13,678 nucleotides of DNA, taken from contig DATFXR010000310.1 in the NCBI GenBank assembly GCA_035315685.1, positions 1-13,678 of the forward strand, given 5' to 3'. The notes beneath the pieces were generated by a model that was given only the letters and a program-made list of their open reading frames with translations, ran no database searches and was not told where the DNA came from. The translations under genes were made by a program, and so were the position numbers. The DNA comes from QHWK01 sp035315685. Its GTDB lineage: Bacteria; Acidobacteriota; Vicinamibacteria; Vicinamibacterales; CAVVIG01. This document shows, piece after piece, positions 1 to 6,097 of this stretch (position 1 is its first letter; each line of letters starts with the position of its first letter).

Positions 1-532
1 TGATCCCGAAGTCGGTCGACGAGCGATCGCCGAGGATGTTATCGACCGAGACGGCGGCCGGATAACAGACGTACCAGTACGGATCGCAGATCGTCGTGTA
101 GCCTACCGCCGGCGATGTCAACTGCACCTTCCGGTGGTAGACGCCGCCGCCGCCGAGCACGTAGCCGCCGACCATCGAGTCCCGCGGCTTGGCTCGGACC
201 ACCAGATCGAACAGACCGGCGTTCATCTGCTGGTTGCTTTGGATCAGTTGCGACGATGGGTTGAGGCCCCCCGGGGTCGACGACACAAGGATGGTCTTGT
301 CCGGGCCGTTCATTCGGCCGTAGTTGTACTCACCCTGGATCCCGATCATCGGGTTGATGAAATAGGTGCCTCCGATCACGAAGCTCCCGCCGGTGTTGAA
401 GCTGTCCTTGTAGCTGCCAACCGGGAAGAGTGCGCCGCCGCCGATGTTGATGTCGTACGGTTTTTCGTCCTGCGCGAACGCAGGTCCGGCGGCGCCAGCC
501 ATGACGAGGAGAGCGAGAAACAGTCTTCGCAT
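1..532 (-). CDS. Outer-membrane beta-barrel protein, 3' end cut by window edge
   Basis: About 177 codons are visible on the minus strand; the C-terminus lies outside the window. Residues 1-21 form a clear signal peptide (MRRLFLALLVMAGAAGPAFA, then QDE). The mature part begins with DINIGGGALFPVGSYKDSF and continues with alternating Gly/aromatic beta-strand sequence (GGSFVIGGTYFINPMIGIQG, YVLGGGGVYHRKV), as in small OmpW/OmpA-type barrels annotated as outer membrane beta-barrel protein. Two Cys flank a Tyr-rich stretch (CDPYWYVCYP) that may be a surface-loop disulfide. ATG at 532 is chosen because GGAG lies 7 bases upstream; the in-frame ATG at 538 is only one base from that SD. A sigma-54-like promoter lies about 50 bases upstream. 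The barrel class is reasonably sure; ligand and function are unknown. Confidence 0.85.
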   Translation of the reverse strand, partial: MRRLFLALLVMAGAAGPAFAQDEKPYDINIGGGALFPVGSYKDSFNTGGSFVIGGTYFINPMIGIQGEYNYGRMNGPDKTILVSSTPGGLNPSSQLIQSNQQMNAGLFDLVVRAKPRDSMVGGYVLGGGGVYHRKVQLTSPAVGYTTICDPYWYVCYPAAVSVDNILGDRSSTDFGI

Positions 533-578
533 ATGCATTCTCCGTTGAAAGGGTCGACCACGTACCGTCAGTGCATAG

Positions 579-594
579 AGCACGCGAGGTGCCA
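579..594 (-). promoter_or_regulatory. Candidate sigma-54 (-24/-12) promoter for the barrel gene
   Basis: Read on the minus strand, this is TGGCAC-CTCGC-GTGCT. It matches the sigma-54 consensus TGGCAC-N5-TTGCW at 10 of 11 defined positions and keeps the invariant GG-N10-GC spacing; the one mismatch is the first T of the -12 box. Transcription would start near 568, giving a leader of about 35 bases with the SD in place. A dyad lies 97 bases further upstream, and a sigma-54 activator is encoded in this window. It was found by eye and not scored against background. Confidence 0.5.
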
Positions 595-690
595 CGCCCT
601 GCGGCAGCCGACCTGACGTCCTCATGAGACGTTGTTCGGAGCGGAATCGGTCGGGCGCGGAGCGGACCGAAGGAGATCGTGCGTGGAATG

Positions 691-710
691 CCCTCCGTTA
701 TGTCGGAGGG
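691..710. promoter_or_regulatory. Dyad CCCTCCG-N6-CGGAGGG: possible activator site or SD-hiding hairpin
   Basis: A perfect 7-base inverted repeat with a 6-base loop. Its core, CCTCC-N8-GGAGG at 692-709, sits 97 bases upstream of the sigma-54-like promoter at 579-594, a normal place for an enhancer-binding protein. On a rightward transcript the right arm would be the SD of the mini-ORF at 720, so the same dyad could be an RNA hairpin hiding that SD. The sequence alone cannot separate the two roles. Confidence 0.45.
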
Positions 711-719
711 GGCCCTGAG

Positions 720-746
720 ATGTCGGGCGAAAATCCGGTTCAGTGA
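720..746 (+). CDS. Possible 8-residue leader peptide upstream of the kinase
   Basis: ATG at 720 opens an 8-codon frame, MSGENPVQ, ending in TGA at 744-746. A very strong SD (GGAGGGGG, 705-712) lies 7 bases upstream, better than that of most genes in the window. The TGA overlaps a GTG at 743 that opens the kinase frame, the same GTGA arrangement used at 2800 and 11493. It could be a translationally coupled leader. Against this, the frame is very short, and the 44 codons from 743 to 875 look non-coding in composition. Confidence 0.25.
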   Translation: MSGENPVQ

Positions 747-751
747 CGAAT

Positions 752-781
752 AATCGGCATCCGAAAGCCGCCTTGCCGATT
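752..781. promoter_or_regulatory. Inverted repeat upstream of the kinase gene
   Basis: AATCGGCA (752-759) is repeated inverted as TGCCGATT (774-781), a perfect 8-base dyad with a 14-base spacer. It lies about 93 bases before the chosen kinase start. It could be an operator for the neighbouring FixJ-type regulator, or a leader hairpin. No T-run follows, so a terminator is unlikely. Confidence 0.3.
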
Positions 782-874
782 GTGCACAGCCCGACCTGCC
801 GCCCTGATGGGACAGTCGGACCGGCACCCAGACCAGGGCGACCCTCGTGCCCAGGGTGCCCCCGGGCGGCACGG

Positions 875-2803
875 ATGACGGCCACGACTCCCATACTCGA
901 CGGCGTCGGACGCGGACACCGATTGTTCGCGGTCCGCCTGCAGGTGCTCGCGGTGCTCCTGGCGTCAGCGGTCTGGCTGCAGGCTGCCCAGGACCGCACG
1001 CCTCCGGCCGCGGGCGAGGAGCCGGCCGCGCCATTGACGTCGAACCCGCAGGTGCTCGTGATCTTCTCCGACGACTCATCCCAGTCGTGGATCCGCCAGC
1101 TGACCGACGGTTTCTACGTGGCCGGCGCCGAAGGGGGACCGAACGCACCGGCCTGGTACTTCGAGTACCTGGACGCTGTCCGCTTTCAAGACGCGCGCCA
1201 GGCGGATCACTTTCAGACCGCAATCCGGGAAAAGTACCGCGACCGACGGCTCGATCTGATCGTACCGGTGGGGTCGAACGCCATCGCGTTCGCGACCAGG
1301 GTGCGCGAGGAGCTCTGGCGGGACGTGCCGGTCCTGTTCGCGAGCTACGCCGGAAGCGTTCGAGGAGACGCGAAGGCGCTTCGAAATGCGTCGAGTTTGT
1401 CGTTCGAATCCGGGTACGGCGACGCGCTCGCGACCGTGAAAGACCTGTTCCCTGACACAACGACCATCGTCGTCGCGGCCGGCATATCCGCGGTCGAGCG
1501 GGCGCTCGAGGCGGATCTCGGCGCCGCCGTGACCCGCGCCGGCCTGACTTTCTCCGATCTTTCCGCCACCACCATGGCCGGCGCACTCGAAGAGGTCGCG
1601 CAGCTTCCTCAACACGCCGTCCTGTTCATCGCCGGTGGCCAGGTCGACGAGCGCGGCAGCGTCATTCCCACATGGCAGCTATGCGACATGATGTCCAGCA
1701 CGGCCAACCGCCCGGCCGTGATGCTCGGCGCGCAGTTTCTGGGATGCGGCATCGTCGGCGGTCTGATGCGCGACTACCTGAAGGTCGGGACGATCATCGG
1801 CGAGCGCGCGGCAGTCGCGCTGTCGCGCGACCGGCCGGCCCACGAAGTGATGCCGTTCCAGGCGATTGCGACGATGAAGTTCGACGCGCGCCAGCTCCTG
1901 CGCTGGCACGTTGACGAGGCCCGGCTGCCGGCCGGAAACGTCGTCGAATTCGGCGAGCCGAGCCTGTGGCGCGATCACCGGCGCGAGCTGCTGATTGTCC
2001 TCGCCGGCCTCATCGTTCAATCCGCGACGATTGCCGCCCTGCTCTACGAGCGCCGCGCGCGCCAGAAGGCCGAGGTCGACAGCCGCCGGAGTTTCGCGCT
2101 GGCCGCCCACGTCGATCGGCGCGCGGCGATGGCAACGCTCACCGGCTCGATCGCCCACGAGCTCAATCAGCCCCTGAGTTCCATTCTCCACAACGCGGAA
2201 GCGGCGGAGATGCTCATGACGTCGAATCGCGCGACGGTCGAGGAGCTTCGCGACATCCTGCGGGACATCCGCAGCGAAGACGCGCGGGCGAGCCAGATCG
2301 TGCAGCGCCACCGCGCCATGCTCCGCCAGCACGAGCTCGAGAAACGGCCGATCGACATCCACGCGGTCGTGCGCGAAAGCCTGCAGCTGATCGCGCACGA
2401 CGCCGCGGCACGGCACGTTCAGATTGAAGCCGACGTGCCTCAGATGCCGTGCATCGTCGTCGGCGATCAGATTCTGCTGCAGCAAGTGCTCGTGAACCTG
2501 GTCCTCAACGCGATGGACGCGATGAAAACCACGCCACCCGGACGGCGCCGCGTGACCGTGCGCAGCGCAGTCGACGGCGACGCGGTCGAGGTGTCGGTCG
2601 CGGACCGCGGGCCCGGGCTCACGCCCGACGTCAGCAGCCGGTTGTTCCAGCCGTTCATGACGACGAAGCCGGATGGTGTCGGCATCGGGCTGGCGATCGT
2701 CCGCAGCACGCTGGACGCGCACCGGGGAACCATCCATGCGGGCAACAACGGCGAAGGCGGCGCGACGTTCCGGTTCACGCTCCCGCTGGCGGTGATGGCG
2801 TGA
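875..2803 (+). CDS. Sensor histidine kinase with ABC-substrate-binding-type sensor domain
   Basis: This 642-residue protein is a membrane sensor that should autophosphorylate on His and pass phosphate to a response regulator. A hydrophobic anchor lies at about residues 16-36, a large extracytoplasmic region at about 50-365, and a second membrane helix at about 372-391. The extracytoplasmic part (VLVIFSDDSS, LIVPVGSNAIAF, DVPVLFASYAG) resembles periplasmic substrate-binding domains of the ABC_sub_bind type fused to kinases. The cytoplasmic part has the H-box SIAHELNQPL (His428), N-box NLVLNAMDAM (about 540), G1 DRGPGL (about 575) and G2 DGVGIGLAIVRS (about 600). All core kinase motifs are intact. 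ATG 875 was chosen because the 44 codons upstream from GTG 743 look unlike protein, though its own SD is weak; GTG 743 remains possible by coupling to the mini-ORF. The 4-base overlap with the next gene marks that gene as its partner. The ligand is unknown. Confidence 0.92.
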   Translation: MTATTPILDGVGRGHRLFAVRLQVLAVLLASAVWLQAAQDRTPPAAGEEPAAPLTSNPQVLVIFSDDSSQSWIRQLTDGFYVAGAEGGPNAPAWYFEYLDAVRFQDARQADHFQTAIREKYRDRRLDLIVPVGSNAIAFATRVREELWRDVPVLFASYAGSVRGDAKALRNASSLSFESGYGDALATVKDLFPDTTTIVVAAGISAVERALEADLGAAVTRAGLTFSDLSATTMAGALEEVAQLPQHAVLFIAGGQVDERGSVIPTWQLCDMMSSTANRPAVMLGAQFLGCGIVGGLMRDYLKVGTIIGERAAVALSRDRPAHEVMPFQAIATMKFDARQLLRWHVDEARLPAGNVVEFGEPSLWRDHRRELLIVLAGLIVQSATIAALLYERRARQKAEVDSRRSFALAAHVDRRAAMATLTGSIAHELNQPLSSILHNAEAAEMLMTSNRATVEELRDILRDIRSEDARASQIVQRHRAMLRQHELEKRPIDIHAVVRESLQLIAHDAAARHVQIEADVPQMPCIVVGDQILLQQVLVNLVLNAMDAMKTTPPGRRRVTVRSAVDGDAVEVSVADRGPGLTPDVSSRLFQPFMTTKPDGVGIGLAIVRSTLDAHRGTIHAGNNGEGGATFRFTLPLAVMA

Positions 2804-3456
2804 CGACTCCGTCCGCCAGTCAGCCGCTCGCGCCCGGATCGATCGTCCACGTCGTGGACGACGAAGAGCCGACGCGCAAGGCGATGAGCCGATTGCTCGG
2901 GGCGGCGGGTTTCGAGGTACGAACCTACGGGAGCGGCGACGATTTCCTGGCGCGCTTCGAGCGGCACACACCGGGGTGCGTCGTACTCGACCTGCGGCTG
3001 CCGGGCGGCAGCGGCCTCGATCTCCAGACCGTCATCGCCGAGTGCGACAACCCGCTGCCAATCATCTTCCTGACCGGCCACGGCGAGGTACGCGACTCGG
3101 TACGGGCGATCCAGCGCGGCGCGATCGACTTCCTGATCAAGCCGGTGGACGGCACCGTCCTGCTCGACGCGGTGTCGCGGGCGCTGGCGCAGGACAGCGC
3201 GAACCGGGCCGTGCGGACGCACCTGCAGGACGTGCGCGAGCGCTACGAGCGGCTGACCGCCCGCGAGCGCGAGGTGTTCGCGCATTTGATCAGCGGGCAA
3301 CTGAACAAGCAGGTCGCCGCGGACCTCGGCATCTCGGAGCGGACGATCAAGCTCCATCGCGCCCGGATCTTCGACAAGCTCCAGACCGACTCGATCGCCG
3401 CGCTCACGCGCATCGCGATCGATCTCGGCGTCGACCCGGTACGCGCAACTCCGTAG
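2800..3456 (+). CDS. FixJ-type response regulator (receiver + LuxR HTH)
   Basis: This 218-residue DNA-binding regulator starts at GTG 2800, which overlaps the kinase stop by 4 bases (GTGA), so the two are probably translationally coupled. The receiver spans about residues 14-130: acidic pocket VDDEEP, phospho-acceptor Asp64 (VVLDLRLP), Thr of FLTGHGE and Lys114 (FLIKPV). A LuxR/FixJ-type helix-turn-helix follows at about 152-200 (LTAREREVFAHL, ERTIKLHRARIFDKL). Length and order fit the FixJ/NarL output class. The HELNQPL kinase next door is of the type usually paired with FixJ-like regulators, so a cognate pair is well supported. Target promoters are not known; the inverted repeat at 752-781 is one candidate. 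Confidence 0.95.
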   Translation: MTTPSASQPLAPGSIVHVVDDEEPTRKAMSRLLGAAGFEVRTYGSGDDFLARFERHTPGCVVLDLRLPGGSGLDLQTVIAECDNPLPIIFLTGHGEVRDSVRAIQRGAIDFLIKPVDGTVLLDAVSRALAQDSANRAVRTHLQDVRERYERLTAREREVFAHLISGQLNKQVAADLGISERTIKLHRARIFDKLQTDSIAALTRIAIDLGVDPVRATP

Positions 3457-3467
3457 CACCAAGGATC
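3456..3467 (+). repeat. Short direct repeat GCACCAAGGATC, copy 1
   Basis: This 12-base word begins on the last base of the FixJ-type gene's stop codon. It recurs with one change (GCACCAAGGGTC) at 3907-3918, just after the next gene. Both are followed by similar AGCAGACG / AGTAGACG sequence. It may be a duplicated regulatory site or a remnant of a tandem duplication of receiver genes. Confidence 0.35.
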
Positions 3468-3509
3468 GATAGCAGACGACACCCGCGCGCGTTACATTGT
3501 GTTCACCTG

Positions 3510-3893
3510 ATGGTGGACGAAGCGACACCCGCGCTCGTAGTCGTCGTCGAGGACGACGAACCGTCGCGCGCCGCCATCGCACGGCTCCTGCGCGCGAGCG
3601 GATTCAAGACCGCGCTGTTCGACTGCGCCGAGGCGTACATGGCCGCCCCGCCCGCGTCGCCTCTCTGTCTGATCCTCGACGTCGGTCTTGGCGGCATGTC
3701 GGGTATCGATCTGCAACAGCGCCTGCGGAGGGCCGGCGGCGCACCGCCGATTATCATGACGACCGGCCGGCGGGACGAACTGGTCCGCGAGCGCGCACAG
3801 CGAAACGGGTGCGTGGCCTTCCTCTGGAAGCCGTTCGACGCCGAGGCGCTGCTGACGGCGATCGGCTCGATTGCCCGCGAATCGCACGCCTGA
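3510..3893 (+). CDS. Stand-alone receiver-domain protein (CheY-like)
   Basis: A 127-residue protein consisting only of a response-regulator receiver. Visible features are the acidic pair E14-D15-D16 (VVEDDEPSR), phospho-acceptor Asp57 (CLILDVGLGG), Thr of IIMTTGR and Lys107 (FLWKPF). There is no output domain before the TGA at 3893. Such proteins act by protein-protein contact, as phosphate sinks or as relay partners; the overlapping kinase/FixJ pair upstream makes it a likely second acceptor of the same kinase. ATG 3510 has no clear SD, so its translation may be weak or depend on upstream ribosomes. The 53-base gap after the FixJ-type gene fits co-transcription. The family is sure; the exact role is open. 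Confidence 0.9.
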   Translation: MVDEATPALVVVVEDDEPSRAAIARLLRASGFKTALFDCAEAYMAAPPASPLCLILDVGLGGMSGIDLQQRLRRAGGAPPIIMTTGRRDELVRERAQRNGCVAFLWKPFDAEALLTAIGSIARESHA

Positions 3894-3906
3894 TCGAAGG
3901 ATCGCT

Positions 3907-3918
3907 GCACCAAGGGTC
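3907..3918 (+). repeat. Short direct repeat GCACCAAGGGTC, copy 2
   Basis: Second copy of the 12-base word seen at 3456-3467, with A changed to G. It starts 14 bases after the receiver stop codon and directly precedes the inverted repeat at 3920-3946. Confidence 0.35.
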
Positions 3919-3919
3919 A

Positions 3920-3946
3920 GTAGACGCCTCCACGCAACGCGTCTAC
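3920..3946. promoter_or_regulatory. Inverted repeat GTAGACGC-N11-GCGTCTAC before the sigma-54 activator
   Basis: A perfect 8-base inverted repeat with an 11-base loop, in the gap between the receiver and the sigma-54 activator. There is no T-run, so it is not a standard rho-independent terminator. It could be an operator for the downstream activator or a weak transcript-end hairpin. Its loop contains CGCCTCCACG, a 10-base word also found at 7165-7174. The gap also carries two copies of GGCCTGTT (3952 and 3969). Confidence 0.35.
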
Positions 3947-3998
3947 GCTGCGGCCTGTTCCAGCCAGAGGCCTGTTGCGTTCAGGAGTGAGGCTTCGT

Positions 3999-6005
3999 AT
4001 GGAGTGTTCAACCAATTCTCTCCGCGAGGGCCGCCATGCCGCGTCGATGACTCTCGCTCGATCACTCGACTTCATGTCCGCGGCGTTGAAGCCCGCAGAC
4101 GGAGTCGATCCCGCCAGCGATCTGCACGTCCTCAAGCACGCGATTGCATCCGCCCAGAGCGGCATCGTCGTCTGCAGCAAGTTCGGCCGCGTTCTGCTGG
4201 CGAATCAGGAGATCACGGCGCTGTTCGGCTATACCGCCGGCGAGTTGAGCGACCGCGATTTCAGAACGATCGTTCCGGACCTGACGACGGCCGCGGCCGC
4301 AACGCCGCAGGACGTCACCGGCATCTGCAAGGACGGCTCGATCGTGCCGGTCAAGGTCAGCGTCACGACCGTGCCGGGCCACGACGCGCTGTACGTCGCG
4401 TCGGTCGTCGATCTGTCGCAGCAGCGGAGCCTGGAAGAACGGCTGTCGGCGGCGGAGACTCATTCGAAGTTCCAGGCGCTCGTGGCGGAGCTGGCGACGC
4501 GATGCGCCGCGACGAAATTCGATCAGATCGACGCGGCGCTCGGTGGCGCGCTGGCGGCCATCGGCGAAGCGTTCGCCGTGGATCGCTGCATCGCCTACCT
4601 GCCGACCGCTCACGACACCTCGTCGTTCAAGGCGGTCTGGCGCTGGTGCCAGCCGGGTTGTGAATTGCCGGCCGACGACTTCGACGCGATCACCGGGTTG
4701 CCGGGACTGCTGGCGGCGGTGCGCGCCGGCGAGAGCGTTCGGGCACGCACGCTCGACGACCTGCCGAATGAAACCGATCGTTTCTCGATGCAGGCGCTGG
4801 GCGCGACCTCCTGCGCGGCCGTCCCGCTCGGCACGAACGGATCGCGCGGCGCACTGGTCGTGGACACGAGCGTTGGGCGATCGTGGCCGAACGAGGTGAT
4901 CGACAGCCTCCATCTGGTCGCCGCGGTGATGGGCCAGGCCGTCGCGCGCAAGTACGAACGCGAGCGCAACGACGTCGGCATGAGCGAATTGACGCGGCAG
5001 CGCCAGCAGACGCTGGCCGAGAACGCGGTCCTGCGCCGTGAGATGACCGTGAGGGAGGCCGACCGCACGATCGCGTCCGACAGCGTCGCGATTCGCCGCG
5101 TGCTGGGGCAGGTGCAGCAGGTCGCGCCGACGTCGGCGACGGTCCTGCTCCTCGGTGAGACTGGCGCCGGCAAGGAGGTCTTCGCCCAGGCGATCCACAA
5201 TCTCAGCCCTCGGCAGCGGCGCACGATGATCCGGGTGAGCTGCGCCGCCATCCCGGTCGCGCTGATCGAGAGCGAGCTGTTCGGACGTGAGCGCGGCGCC
5301 TTCACCGGCGCGCTGTCGCGGCAGATCGGCCGCTTCGAAGCGGCCAACGGATCGACGATCTTCCTCGACGAGATTGGCGACCTGCCGCTCGAGATCCAGG
5401 TGAAGCTGCTGCGCGTGCTGCAGGAGCGGACCGTCGAGCGCCTCGGCGGCAATCAGTCGATGAAGGTCGACGTGCGCATCATCGCGGCGACCAACCGGGA
5501 CCTGGAACAGGCAGTCGCGAACAACACCTTCAGGGAGGATCTCTTCTACCGGCTGAACGTGTTCCCGATCACGATCCCGCCGCTGCGCGAGCGGATCGAC
5601 GACATCCCGAGCCTGGTGTGGACGTTCGTCGACGAATTCTCGCGAGCCTTCAGCAAGAAGATCGACTCGATCTCGAAAGACAGCATTGCCGCGCTGCAGC
5701 GCTATGCGTGGCCCGGCAACGTCCGCGAGCTGCGCAACGTGATCGAGCGCGAGATGATCGTCGCGACCGGGCCGACGCTCGTGATCTCGCCGCCGCGGCC
5801 GGTCTCGACCCAGCGGCGGGCGACCAGCTCGAAGCTGGTCGATATCGAAGTGGAGCACATCACCTCGGTGCTCGAGAGCTGCCGCTGGCGCGTGCGCGGA
5901 GCCGGCGGCGCCGCCGAACGGCTCGGCGTCAAGCCGACGACGCTCGAGAGCCGCATGGCCCGCCTCGGGATCTCGCGCGACAAGCAGAAGAGCGCGCAGG
6001 CCTGA
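3999..6005 (+). CDS. Sigma-54-dependent transcriptional activator, PAS-GAF-AAA+-Fis HTH
   Basis: A 668-residue enhancer-binding protein that uses ATP to open sigma-54 RNA polymerase promoters. A PAS domain lies at about residues 45-140 (SGIVVCSKFGRVLLANQEI) and a GAF domain at about 156-315, then a coiled linker (about 325-355). The AAA+ core has Walker A GETGAGKE (386-393), the sigma-54-contacting loop GAFTGA (433-438), Walker B IFLDEIGD (about 455-460) and the arginine-finger region FREDLFYRLNVFPI. The C-terminus carries a Fis-type HTH (AAERLGVKPTTLESRMARLG). All motifs needed for activity are present. There is no receiver, so control is probably by ligand or redox signal through PAS/GAF rather than by phosphorylation. 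ATG 3999 follows AGGAGTGAGG with suitable spacing; TTG 3975 is also in frame. Its targets may be the sigma-54-like promoters at 579-594 and 7280-7295 (inference). Confidence 0.95.
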   Translation: MECSTNSLREGRHAASMTLARSLDFMSAALKPADGVDPASDLHVLKHAIASAQSGIVVCSKFGRVLLANQEITALFGYTAGELSDRDFRTIVPDLTTAAAATPQDVTGICKDGSIVPVKVSVTTVPGHDALYVASVVDLSQQRSLEERLSAAETHSKFQALVAELATRCAATKFDQIDAALGGALAAIGEAFAVDRCIAYLPTAHDTSSFKAVWRWCQPGCELPADDFDAITGLPGLLAAVRAGESVRARTLDDLPNETDRFSMQALGATSCAAVPLGTNGSRGALVVDTSVGRSWPNEVIDSLHLVAAVMGQAVARKYERERNDVGMSELTRQRQQTLAENAVLRREMTVREADRTIASDSVAIRRVLGQVQQVAPTSATVLLLGETGAGKEVFAQAIHNLSPRQRRTMIRVSCAAIPVALIESELFGRERGAFTGALSRQIGRFEAANGSTIFLDEIGDLPLEIQVKLLRVLQERTVERLGGNQSMKVDVRIIAATNRDLEQAVANNTFREDLFYRLNVFPITIPPLRERIDDIPSLVWTFVDEFSRAFSKKIDSISKDSIAALQRYAWPGNVRELRNVIEREMIVATGPTLVISPPRPVSTQRRATSSKLVDIEVEHITSVLESCRWRVRGAGGAAERLGVKPTTLESRMARLGISRDKQKSAQA

Positions 6006-6092
6006 GAGAAAGCAACCGCAGAACACGCAGAGAACGCAGAACAATATTTTCTTATTTTCTCCGCGATCTCCGCGGTCTCTGCGGTTGCTTTC
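6006..6092. terminator. Palindromic element of 9-base units between convergent genes (bidirectional terminator)
   Basis: GAAAGCAACCGCAGA (6008-6022) is perfectly inverted at 6078-6092. Inside, the left arm continues as units of about 9 bases (ACCGCAGAA, CACGCAGAG, AACGCAGAA) and the right arm as TCTCCGCGA, TCTCCGCGG, TCTCTGCGG, around an AT-rich centre. It starts right after the activator's stop and ends 6 bases before the DUF481 stop, so it can serve as terminator for both converging genes. Similar CGCAGAG/CACAGAG-type tandem palindromes occur between genes in many environmental bacteria; that comparison is from memory. Confidence 0.65.
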
Positions 6093-6097
6093 CCGCT

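Larger units (their letters stand above)
533..874. other. Divergent intergenic region, barrel gene / histidine kinase
   Basis: This 342-base gap separates two divergent genes. It holds a sigma-54-like promoter facing left (579-594), a GC-rich dyad (691-710), a possible 8-codon leader ORF (720-746) and an 8-base inverted repeat (752-781). AATAAT at 749-754 could be a -10 box for the kinase gene, but no convincing -35 box was seen. From 782 to 874 I see nothing recognisable beyond an open frame continuous with the kinase, rich in Pro and Arg. Confidence 0.6.

Noticed and set aside
743..874. N-terminal extension of the kinase from GTG 743
   Set aside because: Pro/Arg/Cys-rich, not protein-like, and no SD of its own. 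Kept only as an alternative through coupling to the mini-ORF.
330..1586. Long open frame on the minus strand opposite the kinase N-terminus
   Set aside because: Arg/Pro/Ser-rich and domain-free; it crosses the barrel gene, the promoter region and the kinase. A product of high GC.
1679..2971. Long antisense open frame under the kinase
   Set aside because: Low-complexity Arg/His/Asp composition opposite a kinase with all motifs intact.
4062..6044. 660-codon antisense open frame under the sigma-54 activator
   Set aside because: Its length is due to high GC and codon bias; no motif, and the plus strand encodes a complete AAA+ regulator.
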